Shown: positions 53,360 through 60,056 of the stretch, in pieces
Layout: each line of letters opens with the position of its first letter
Numbering within the stretch: the stretch's first letter is position 1
Origin: Bacillaceae bacterium IKA-2
GTDB lineage: Bacteria > Bacillota > Bacilli > Bacillales > Anaerobacillaceae
Direction: 5' to 3'
Assembly: GCA_031761875.1 (NCBI GenBank)
Contig: CP134492.1
Location: 930,001 to 994,000 of the forward strand
Length of the DNA stretch: 64,000 bases
Made by a program: the position numbers and the translations under genes
The notes under the pieces: generated by a model
Databases searched by the model: none
What the model was told of the DNA's origin: nothing
What the model saw: only the letters and a program-made list of their open reading frames with translations

Positions 53360-54396
53360 TGAAGCAAAAGGGCGGCTGGAGTAATCTTAAAAAAGCAGAA
53401 TTTTTAATTAGGATAGGTGGACTCCTGAAACAAGGCTACACAATATCAGAATCGATGGAACTGTTTCTAAAATATGAAAAAGAAAGGGTGAAGCCGCTTC
53501 TAAACTATTTGTTAAAGGATCTTAAAAAGGGTCAAACATTTAGTGACGCCTTAGCAGTGTTTCAATTACCTTCAAATATTATTAGCTTTGTTTATTTTTC
53601 TGAGCAATACGGAAATTTGGCTAAAGGACTGATCGATAGTGGACAACTACTAAAAAAGGAAGAAGAAAATAAACAAAAACTCCAAAAATTAATTAAATAT
53701 CCAATATTATTAATCTGGATGTTACTTTTCTTTATTATTATCATGTACCAATTTGTATTTCCCCAATTCCAACTTCTCTTCGCCACTATTAACGCCGACC
53801 TACCAATAGTAACTAAGGTGTTGCTCCTTTTTATTGAACAATTTTCTGTATCTATTTTAATAATAGTATTTCTCTTAGTTTCAATATTTTTTCTATACTA
53901 TGCTCTGATTTTTCGTAAAAAAGATATTGTATTCAAGGCGAACACCATTTCAAAAATTCCTTTAGTTGGGAATTATTATCAAACAATGTTGACCTATTTT
54001 TTTGCAACAAACCTAAGCTGTTTAATAAAAAGTGGGATGGCCATTTATGGTGCTTTGACCATCTTTAAAGAACGAGAAAAGTTAGGATATATGAGCGAAG
54101 CAGCAAAGCGACTTATTTCAAAATTAGAAGAAGGAGAAACGCTTCATGATACTTTATTAGCAGATACTCTTTATCTAGAAGGATTGGCCTATATCGTCGA
54201 GCACGGACAATCAAACGGTCGCCTTGATCAAGAGCTTGATTATTATAGTAACTGGCTATTAATTGAGTTTGAGGAGAAATTAATGAAATTAATGATGGTC
54301 ATTCAGCCAGTGTTATTTCTCATAATTGGATTAATCATCTTGCTTATGTTTGCCTCCTTACTATTACCAATTTTTTCAATTATGAGTGGCCTCTAA
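53359..54396 (+). CDS. comGB: Competence pseudopilus membrane platform protein
   Basis: 345 residues, GspF/PilC family. Start at ATG 53359, which overlaps the comGA stop (TAATG) and has GAGAGGTGG upstream. Three membrane segments (about 115-145, 160-180, 315-340) with the two repeated cytoplasmic domains; GLLKQGYTISESMELF and TNLSCLIKSGMAIYGAL are the repeat starts. It interacts with ComGA. The downstream comG genes are separated from it by a GGDEF-EAL gene. Confidence 0.94.
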   Translation: MKQKGGWSNLKKAEFLIRIGGLLKQGYTISESMELFLKYEKERVKPLLNYLLKDLKKGQTFSDALAVFQLPSNIISFVYFSEQYGNLAKGLIDSGQLLKKEEENKQKLQKLIKYPILLIWMLLFFIIIMYQFVFPQFQLLFATINADLPIVTKVLLLFIEQFSVSILIIVFLLVSIFFLYYALIFRKKDIVFKANTISKIPLVGNYYQTMLTYFFATNLSCLIKSGMAIYGALTIFKEREKLGYMSEAAKRLISKLEEGETLHDTLLADTLYLEGLAYIVEHGQSNGRLDQELDYYSNWLLIEFEEKLMKLMMVIQPVLFLIIGLIILLMFASLLLPIFSIMSGL

Positions 54397-54465
54397 GTCA
54401 AAAATCAACACTAAACAGTTCCTTTAGAGTGGAGATGAATAGGAAATCAAACATTAGCTTTTGTG

Positions 54466-54560
54466 AAAGAGTTTTGTAATTTTAGAATGGAGTAATAAAG
54501 CTAGTCGAAAAACTAGTATTATAACCTATTTACTATTTTTACAAGACTCTTTTTTTATAG
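54466..54560 (+). terminator. Possible long-range terminator after comGB
   Basis: AAAGAGTTTTGTAA (54466) and TTACAAGACTCTTTTTTT (54538) can pair across about 60 bases that hold a small CTAGT hairpin, followed by T7. If real, comGA-comGB transcription ends here. Confidence 0.4.
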
Positions 54561-54708
54561 ATTTCACTAGTAAAGAGGTACGGTTTATAAAAAATACATA
54601 ATAATTCATAATTAGCTAACCTCTAACCCTTAAAAGAAGGTATCATAGACTTATTAAATAAAATAGTCATTTATATACCGGTATTTAGGTATTTTTCAGT
54701 TAAAAGGG
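54561..54708. other. Region upstream of GGDEF-EAL gene
   Basis: No gene. AT-rich; the AAAGGGG at 54702 serves the TTG start at 54721. Confidence 0.4.
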
Positions 54709-54720
54709 GTGTATTTTTGC

Positions 54721-56352
54721 TTGAGTATTATTTCTGTTATTCAAAAAACTAAAGTGTTTAGAATTATAGCCCTTTTTTTATTGGCTAGTTTTATAGTTGT
54801 TTATTTAGGAAATGGAACTTCATATGTATTTTCATATTTTTATTTTTTACCAATTACATATGCAGCTTGGAAGCTTGGAGCCAAGGGCGGTTTAATCATC
54901 GGATTATTATCTGGACTATTGCTAGGACCGATAATGCCTTTAGATGTAACCCAACAGATTGCGCAACCGGTTTATTACTGGATGATGAGGCTATTGTTTT
55001 TCTCGGCATATGGTTTTGGAATGGGCTGTTTTTTTATGCAGTTAAAAAATCGATCTGAATATGATAGCTTAATGGGGATCACAAACCGTCATTATTTCTA
55101 TGAGGTACTAACAACGAGGCACAAGCAGGAAGATGCTGCTAATGTTTCATTTTTTGTTGTCTTAGTTAATATTGATGACTTTAAAAATATTAATGATAGT
55201 ATCGGTCATACTAATGCTGATTTATTATTAATAGACATAAAATCGCGAATTTTAAATTGTATTAAAGAAATTGATATACTGGCACGTTGGTCAGGTGATG
55301 AGTTTGCAATTAAATCATATTGCCGAAATAAGGAACAGTTAACTTCTGTATGTGACAAAATTATTGAATCACTACGTGATCCTTATAAGGTAAAAGATCA
55401 ACAATTCTTTATTAATGCTAGCGTTGGAGTAAGCTCAATAAGTACAGATCATGGATCAAATGAAATATTGATAAAAGAAGCTGAAACGGCGATGAGATAT
55501 GTTAAGGATCGTGGAAAGAACGGCTATAAACTTTATAACGAAGAAATGGATCGGAATTCTTTGCAAGAGAAATTGTTAGAGACTAATTTGCATGAAGCAT
55601 TAAAAGAAGATCAGTTTGAACTCTATTACCAACCGAAAATTATTTGTAAAGGGGGGGCGATATTTGGTGTTGAGGCTTTGATACGTTGGAGAAAACCTGA
55701 AGAAGGAATTGTAGCTCCAGGAGTATTTATCCCACTTGCTGAAAAAAAAGGATTAATCATCCCAATTGGTAATTGGGTATTAAAGACAGCGTGTAATCAA
55801 ATAAAAAAATGGGAACTTGGAGATAACAAGAATATTTGTATTTCTGTAAATGTCTCTACAATACAAATTCAAGAAGATGATTTTGTTAGTACTGTTGCTA
55901 CTATAATAGAAGAAGCTAAAATAGAACCAAGCTTGATAGAATTAGAAATTACCGAAAGTAGTATTATGGAAGATACAATTGGAAATATCATAAAACTAAA
56001 TGAATTGAAAGAAATGGGCATAAAGCTTTCTCTAGATGATTTTGGTAAAGGGTATTCATCGTTAAATTACTTAAAAATACTCCCTATTGATACGTTAAAG
56101 GTTGATAAGTCGTTTATTCAAAATATTGAGTACGACCCAAAAGAGAAAGTTATTACTGAATCAATAATTCGGATGGCAAAAGCTTTAGGTATAACAGTCC
56201 TTGCTGAAGGTATTGAAAACGAAATTCAGTGCTCTCTTTTACAAGAATTGGATTGTGATGCCATGCAAGGCTTTTACTTTTCAAAGCCCCTATCAATCGA
56301 AATGTTAGAAAAAAAGCTTAAAGAAAATAGAATTGTCAGAAAAACTAATTGA
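54721..56352 (+). CDS. GGDEF-EAL cyclic-di-GMP protein inserted in the comG locus
   Basis: 543 residues from TTG 54721 (AAAGGGG upstream). Four to five N-terminal membrane segments (about 1-105), then GGDEF (about 115-275) with signature RWSGDEF, then EAL (about 285-540). The EAL active residues are all present: EALIRW, NVST, ELEITES, DDFGKGYSS, KVDKSFI, EGIE. SGDEF is a tolerated change of GGDEF, so the protein could both make and break cyclic-di-GMP. It replaces the usual few-base gap between comGB and comGC. Own terminator follows. Confidence 0.92.
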   Translation: MSIISVIQKTKVFRIIALFLLASFIVVYLGNGTSYVFSYFYFLPITYAAWKLGAKGGLIIGLLSGLLLGPIMPLDVTQQIAQPVYYWMMRLLFFSAYGFGMGCFFMQLKNRSEYDSLMGITNRHYFYEVLTTRHKQEDAANVSFFVVLVNIDDFKNINDSIGHTNADLLLIDIKSRILNCIKEIDILARWSGDEFAIKSYCRNKEQLTSVCDKIIESLRDPYKVKDQQFFINASVGVSSISTDHGSNEILIKEAETAMRYVKDRGKNGYKLYNEEMDRNSLQEKLLETNLHEALKEDQFELYYQPKIICKGGAIFGVEALIRWRKPEEGIVAPGVFIPLAEKKGLIIPIGNWVLKTACNQIKKWELGDNKNICISVNVSTIQIQEDDFVSTVATIIEEAKIEPSLIELEITESSIMEDTIGNIIKLNELKEMGIKLSLDDFGKGYSSLNYLKILPIDTLKVDKSFIQNIEYDPKEKVITESIIRMAKALGITVLAEGIENEIQCSLLQELDCDAMQGFYFSKPLSIEMLEKKLKENRIVRKTN

Positions 56353-56374
56353 GTAGGGCTCAGTTAGTTTTTTT
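56341..56374 (+). terminator. Terminator after GGDEF-EAL gene
   Basis: AAAACTAATTGAG/CTCAGTTAGTTTT with a five-base loop and T-run; it overlaps the stop codon. Confidence 0.85.
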
Positions 56375-56729
56375 CTTAATAGAGGAATAAACTGCGGTTC
56401 GAGATATTATTTTTATTTTTTAATTTTTTTTTAAATTTTTAGAGGAATTTCGTTGAAGTTTGTCAAATAATAATTCAGTAAGAAGGTTTTTTTACTCAGA
56501 TGGATGATTATCTGTTTATAGAACTTTCCCCCGCCGAGTTTTGAAAGTACCCCTACTTATTTTCCGGATAACTACTCCTAAAAAAATTATGAAAGAGGTG
56601 AAGCCCCTAGTAACATTTTTATACTCCCGTTAACCCCTCATTGAAATCACTCAAATCACCCAAATTGCTCAACTACCTACAAATAGTCTCTTAAATATTT
56701 ATAAATTTTAATATTGAGAGGTGTGTAAG
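56375..56729. other. Region upstream of comGC
   Basis: About 355 bases without a gene, more GC-rich in the middle than its surroundings (CCCCCGCCGAG at 56529). It holds three 9-base direct repeats, AAATCACTC, AAATCACCC and AAATTGCTC, at 56644-56670. No promoter can be named with confidence. It must hold the promoter of comGC-GG if the comGAB transcript stops earlier. Confidence 0.5.
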
Positions 56730-57038
56730 ATGATTTTTAGTAAATATGTTAACAACCAGCGCGCGTTTACCCTAATTGAGATGATGATCGTTATGATGAT
56801 TATTACTGCTCTGCTTTTGATTGCAATACCGAATATGACTACTAATAATAAGTTGGCCCAAGAAAAAGGCTGTGACGCAACGATTGCCTTAGTACAAGCT
56901 CAAGTAGGTGCTTATCAAATTGAAGAAGGTAAACTGCCTTTAGATTTAGAGGTTTTAGTTACTGACAAGTATGTAGATAAAGTTGAATGCCCTAATGGTA
57001 CAAAGCTCACCTTTATAGGTGGTATTGTGGGCAAATGA
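56730..57038 (+). CDS. comGC: Major competence pseudopilin
   Basis: 102 residues from ATG 56730, with GAGAGG upstream. Short basic leader, then FTLIEMMIVMMIITALLLIAIPNM, the class IV prepilin hydrophobic start. The residue before the cleavage point is Ala (QRA-F) instead of the usual Gly. A C-terminal Cys pair (EKGCDA and VECPNG) matches ComGC's disulfide. It forms the pseudopilus that pulls DNA through the wall. First gene of the second half of the split comG operon. Confidence 0.92.
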   Translation: MIFSKYVNNQRAFTLIEMMIVMMIITALLLIAIPNMTTNNKLAQEKGCDATIALVQAQVGAYQIEEGKLPLDLEVLVTDKYVDKVECPNGTKLTFIGGIVGK

Positions 57039-57039
57039 G

Positions 57040-57498
57040 ATGATGAGACTACTGCTGATTAAGATGCTAAATAATCGCGGTTATACTTTAATTGAGATGA
57101 CAATAGTACTGATGATTATTGCTGTTGTTTCATCACTAACCTTCGGAAATATGAAATCGACATTCGATGCCACGAAACGTAATGAGTTTATTTATCAATT
57201 TCAACAAGATCTATTCTATGCTCAGCAGCTAGCTTTGAGTCACCATTTAAGTGCATCTGTGGTTATTCGCAACAATAGTAAAGACTATATCATTCGCCAA
57301 GGGGGAGTAGTCAAATTAACAAGACGATTTGACGATAATGTTACTTTTATACCCGTCTCATTGTTATTAAATGACATCACTTTCCTTCATGATGGAAATG
57401 CTCGTAAAGCAGGGACGATGCTTATAAAAATTGATGACCATAGTTATCGACTTGTTCTTCTTCTTGGAAGGGGGCGATTTTATCTTGAAAAACTGTAA
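57040..57498 (+). CDS. comGD: Minor competence pseudopilin
   Basis: 152 residues from ATG 57040, two bases after the comGC stop; a frame from 57019 overlaps comGC. Prepilin site NNRG-YTLIEMTIVLMII with Gly at -1 and Glu at +5. The rest is a soluble beta domain. Part of the pseudopilus tip or core with ComGE and ComGG. The exact start is uncertain (57040, 57043 or 57064). Confidence 0.88.
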   Translation: MMRLLLIKMLNNRGYTLIEMTIVLMIIAVVSSLTFGNMKSTFDATKRNEFIYQFQQDLFYAQQLALSHHLSASVVIRNNSKDYIIRQGGVVKLTRRFDDNVTFIPVSLLLNDITFLHDGNARKAGTMLIKIDDHSYRLVLLLGRGRFYLEKL

Positions 57499-57817
57499 AG
57501 GGTTCACCCTTGTCGAAGTCATGACGTCTTTATTAATAGTAACTGTAATGATCTCAGTATTGGTCCCAACGTTAGCGATCGTTTACAAAGAACGTGTATC
57601 AATTCGGCAAGAGGAGCGAGCGCTTTTTCACCTCGAAAGAGCCATTACTAGTTGGATCTATCAAGATGAACTTAATGATGGACTAGTAGTAGGGCACGAA
57701 AATACACAGTACACATTAGCATTTATGACGATTGGTAACCATGAACTCAAAGCATGTATAAGCTGGATTTCTGAAAATGAACGACAGTATGAAAGGTGTG
57801 CTAGTGGAAAACGATGA
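57485..57817 (+). CDS. comGE: Minor competence pseudopilin
   Basis: 110 residues from TTG 57485, after GGAAGGGGG and overlapping the comGD end by 14 bases. Prepilin site NCKG-FTLVEVMTSLLIVTVM. The C-terminal half has Cys in ELKACISW and YERCASG. ComGE in relatives has the same overlap with comGD. Confidence 0.85.
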   Translation: MKNCKGFTLVEVMTSLLIVTVMISVLVPTLAIVYKERVSIRQEERALFHLERAITSWIYQDELNDGLVVGHENTQYTLAFMTIGNHELKACISWISENERQYERCASGKR

Positions 57818-58248
57818 AAAAACAAGCTGGATTTACTTTTTTGGAAGTGTTGATTGCCTTCCTTATTTTCCTCGTAATTGCCTCATTGACACCGCAGTTT
57901 TTTAAACTAATTTCATTCCAACCTAAACTATTACAACGTGCAGAGACTGGGATATTTTTTCAACAGTTAGCTATTGACGTTCATCACTCAGCAAACGTTG
58001 AAGTTGTAAATAATATTGTTTATTTACAACAGGGTAATGATAAGACAGTCACTTATGCTTATTTTCATAACCGAATTAGACGGCAAGTGAATAATACTGG
58101 ACAAGAAATTGTCTTGCAAAAAGTCGCAGTTGTTCAATTCACACAATGGAAAAATGGAATTGATGTCTCGGTAACCGACATATATAATCAAAGACATGAA
58201 AGTCGAGTAACGCATCTTCTCTCTTTGGATGACCTTTCATATGACTAA
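57814..58248 (+). CDS. comGF: Competence pseudopilus protein ComGF
   Basis: 144 residues, ATG overlapping the comGE stop (ATGA). Prepilin-like start KQAG-FTFLEVLIAFLIFLVIA; the later part (VHHSANVEVVNNIVYLQQ, YAYFHNRIRRQ) fits the ComGF domain. Needed for pseudopilus assembly in B. subtilis. Confidence 0.87.
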   Translation: MKKQAGFTFLEVLIAFLIFLVIASLTPQFFKLISFQPKLLQRAETGIFFQQLAIDVHHSANVEVVNNIVYLQQGNDKTVTYAYFHNRIRRQVNNTGQEIVLQKVAVVQFTQWKNGIDVSVTDIYNQRHESRVTHLLSLDDLSYD

Positions 58249-58615
58249 CCAAAGAGGTTTTATTTTACCGATTACATTAGTGATCATGTTTATTGTCAGT
58301 AGTTATACCGCTTTTATGATCAATCAATATGTAATTGAAAAAAAGTTTTTTTTCGAGCAAACCGAGGCGCGGGCAAATGAGCGATTATTACAAATGGGAC
58401 TTGTTGACAGTAGGTATTTTTTAGCTAGTAGTAATGAAGAGTATTTCTCAGGAACTTTCTACTATGAAGAGGGAGAAGTAGCGTTTATTGTCAACGTTGA
58501 AACTGAGCATATAAAATCAATTACTTTAATAAGTACAACTTTAGAGCAACGATCTAAGCGAATAAAATATTTTTATTATTTAGAAACTGAGACTTTTTTA
58601 CCGTGGTTGGAGTAG
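58241..58615 (+). CDS. comGG: Competence pseudopilus protein ComGG
   Basis: 124 residues from ATG 58241 (58229 possible), overlapping comGF. Prepilin-type start NQRG-FILPITLVIMFIVSSY without the Glu at +5, as in B. subtilis ComGG. Last gene of the operon. Immediately after it lies the shikimate kinase relic. Confidence 0.82.
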   Translation: MTNQRGFILPITLVIMFIVSSYTAFMINQYVIEKKFFFEQTEARANERLLQMGLVDSRYFLASSNEEYFSGTFYYEEGEVAFIVNVETEHIKSITLISTTLEQRSKRIKYFYYLETETFLPWLE

Positions 58616-58643
58616 TAAATAGATGATTAGCAGTGAGCACTAG

Positions 58644-58735
58644 ATTTTAACGGGATTTATGGGGCAGGGAAAACATCAGTAGGAAAGTTACTTTCAGAAC
58701 GTTACAATTACGATCTATTTAAAGTTATGTTGTAG
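58644..58735 (+). pseudogene. Shikimate kinase relic (frameshifted N-terminus)
   Basis: ILTGFMG is read in one frame and, after a one-base loss in the GGGG run near 58662, AGKTSVGKLLSERYNYDLF in the next, then a stop at 58733. Together this is the P-loop start of a shikimate kinase. No start codon, no Asp pair and no C-terminal two thirds remain. Many bacilli carry a shikimate kinase right after comGG, as I recall, so this is the ancestral copy, replaced by the intact aroK at 34303. Confidence 0.72.
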
Positions 58736-58780
58736 GCGGATTCCAAACTGAAAATGGAATAAGCTAATTCAATTTGGTCA

Positions 58781-58821
58781 TACTAGTTAAGGGTGTTCAA
58801 ACTTTTGAACACCCACTAGTA
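58781..58821. repeat. Hairpin after the relic
   Basis: TACTAGT, GGGTGTTCAAA and their exact complements with small bulges. No T-run, so not an ordinary terminator. Confidence 0.6.
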
Positions 58822-58844
58822 GAAAACTAAAGTTGGTGATTATC

Positions 58845-59033
58845 ATGAAAACGAATGACTATGTTAAATATGTGACGCAACAATTTGTCAGCTATGTAGA
58901 TACACCCAGCGAACAGCGCAAAGCGCAGAAAGAAGAACGAAAAGCAAATAAATTACCATTTGCCTATCGCTGGTTCGGTTTAGTCCCGTATGCACTAGGC
59001 CAAGTAATTAACTTAAAGAAAAAAAATAAGTAA
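58845..59033 (+). CDS. yqzE: YqzE family protein
   Basis: 62 residues from ATG 58845 with GGTGAT upstream. Small basic protein with a KTNDYVKYVTQQFVSYVDTP start and a middle PFAYRWFGLVPYALG that may touch the membrane. Located right after comG in B. subtilis too. Function unknown. Own terminator. Confidence 0.9.
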   Translation: MKTNDYVKYVTQQFVSYVDTPSEQRKAQKEERKANKLPFAYRWFGLVPYALGQVINLKKKNK

Positions 59034-59040
59034 AATTAAT

Positions 59041-59097
59041 CAAGGATGACAAAATTTGTTCTATGAAGAACAAATTGATAAGTCATCCTTTTTTTTT
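59041..59097 (+). terminator. Terminator after yqzE
   Basis: AAGGATGAC/GTCATCCTT with an inner TTTGTTC/GAACAAA stem and long T-run. Confidence 0.92.
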
Positions 59098-59134
59098 GAA
59101 GGTAAGAAAAAATAACATCTATACTAATAGGTAC

Positions 59135-59270
59135 TTGCGCTTTTCATGTCTAGCTCCAGGCGCCATCGGCTCGAACACTTCAGTCCTGTACTTGCGGTCT
59201 AAGAGCTGACCGCTACGTACAGGACTTCCAGTGTTTTTCGCCGATAGGCGGGCGCCTTGCGCTTTTCTTA
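59135..59270. repeat. Dispersed repeat family 1, most complete copy
   Basis: 136 bases that fold on themselves: outer GGCGCC-ATCGGC with GCCGAT-AGGCGG-GCGCC, then AACACT/AGTGTT, AGTCCTGTAC/GTACAGGACT and GCGGTC/GACCGC around a seven-base loop. Both ends carry TTGCGCTTTTC. Its final TTA is the stop codon of yqhG on the minus strand. It is far more GC-rich than its surroundings. Confidence 0.8.
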
Positions 59271-60056
59271 TGGAACTAGATAAAAAATACCACCATTAAT
59301 CATAGCGATGGTTATATTTGGTTCATACTGATCATTTAACGCTGCTATTTCTAAATAGTAGCTCTCAGGTTTTTCATCCTTACCATCATAAAATGCTTCC
59401 AATAACCCCAAATCCTTTTCCCACCGGCAATGCGCGTCTTCAGCCCATTGGTGATCATCTTCGGCAATAATTGAACGAATTACGTTTTCTAGTCTAATCA
59501 GACCGCTTTTAGGCGTAATTAATGGTGATAATGTAAAACAAAAGTCTGGTATTTTAGGGGTGAGTAATTTTGTTAAGACAATAGAGTGAAAGTTAGCTTT
59601 TATCTCTCCTGTTATTAAATTTAAACCTAGAGATATTAAGATATCTCTTTTTCGATCACATTGATACGAGATCTTCGTATTAAGACAAAGCCATGGATGT
59701 AGCGCAGTTGAATTTGGAACTTTCATTTTAGTGGCGTGTTCGTAAAGGCGAATATACGATCCTAACTTTTCTGTCGATTGAAAAATTTGATGTAGTCTGG
59801 GAGATCCGAAATGTACTTGCTCGCCTTTTTTGTCGTCACTACATGTTTTAGGGTCTGTAATAAGAGTCATTTGCATTGGGTTAGCGGCGCCACCAGTTTT
59901 TTCTAAATAGTGCCAATAAAATGGTCGATTCATTAGTAATTTATCTAAATCGATGGAAAGTTGAACATGAAGATAACCGTCACTATTCTCCAAAATTGGA
60001 CTTTCATTTGCGATAAAATAAGTTTCTAAAAAATTATGGATGTCCTGCTGCTGCAT
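59268..60056 (-). CDS. yqhG: YqhG family protein
   Basis: 262 residues from ATG 60056, which has AAGGAGAG upstream and overlaps the end of the yqhH gene by 23 bases. Cytoplasmic. Matches the YqhG pattern (IHNFLETYFIANESPILE at the start). Function unknown; always beside the SNF2-type yqhH in bacilli. Its stop codon lies in a repeat element. Confidence 0.9.
   Translation of the reverse strand: MQQQDIHNFLETYFIANESPILENSDGYLHVQLSIDLDKLLMNRPFYWHYLEKTGGAANPMQMTLITDPKTCSDDKKGEQVHFGSPRLHQIFQSTEKLGSYIRLYEHATKMKVPNSTALHPWLCLNTKISYQCDRKRDILISLGLNLITGEIKANFHSIVLTKLLTPKIPDFCFTLSPLITPKSGLIRLENVIRSIIAEDDHQWAEDAHCRWEKDLGLLEAFYDGKDEKPESYYLEIAALNDQYEPNITIAMINGGIFYLVP

Noticed and set aside
56500-56620. Cyclic-di-GMP riboswitch between the GGDEF-EAL gene and comGC
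   Set aside because: None of the conserved aptamer words of class I or II is present, although the context made it worth looking for.
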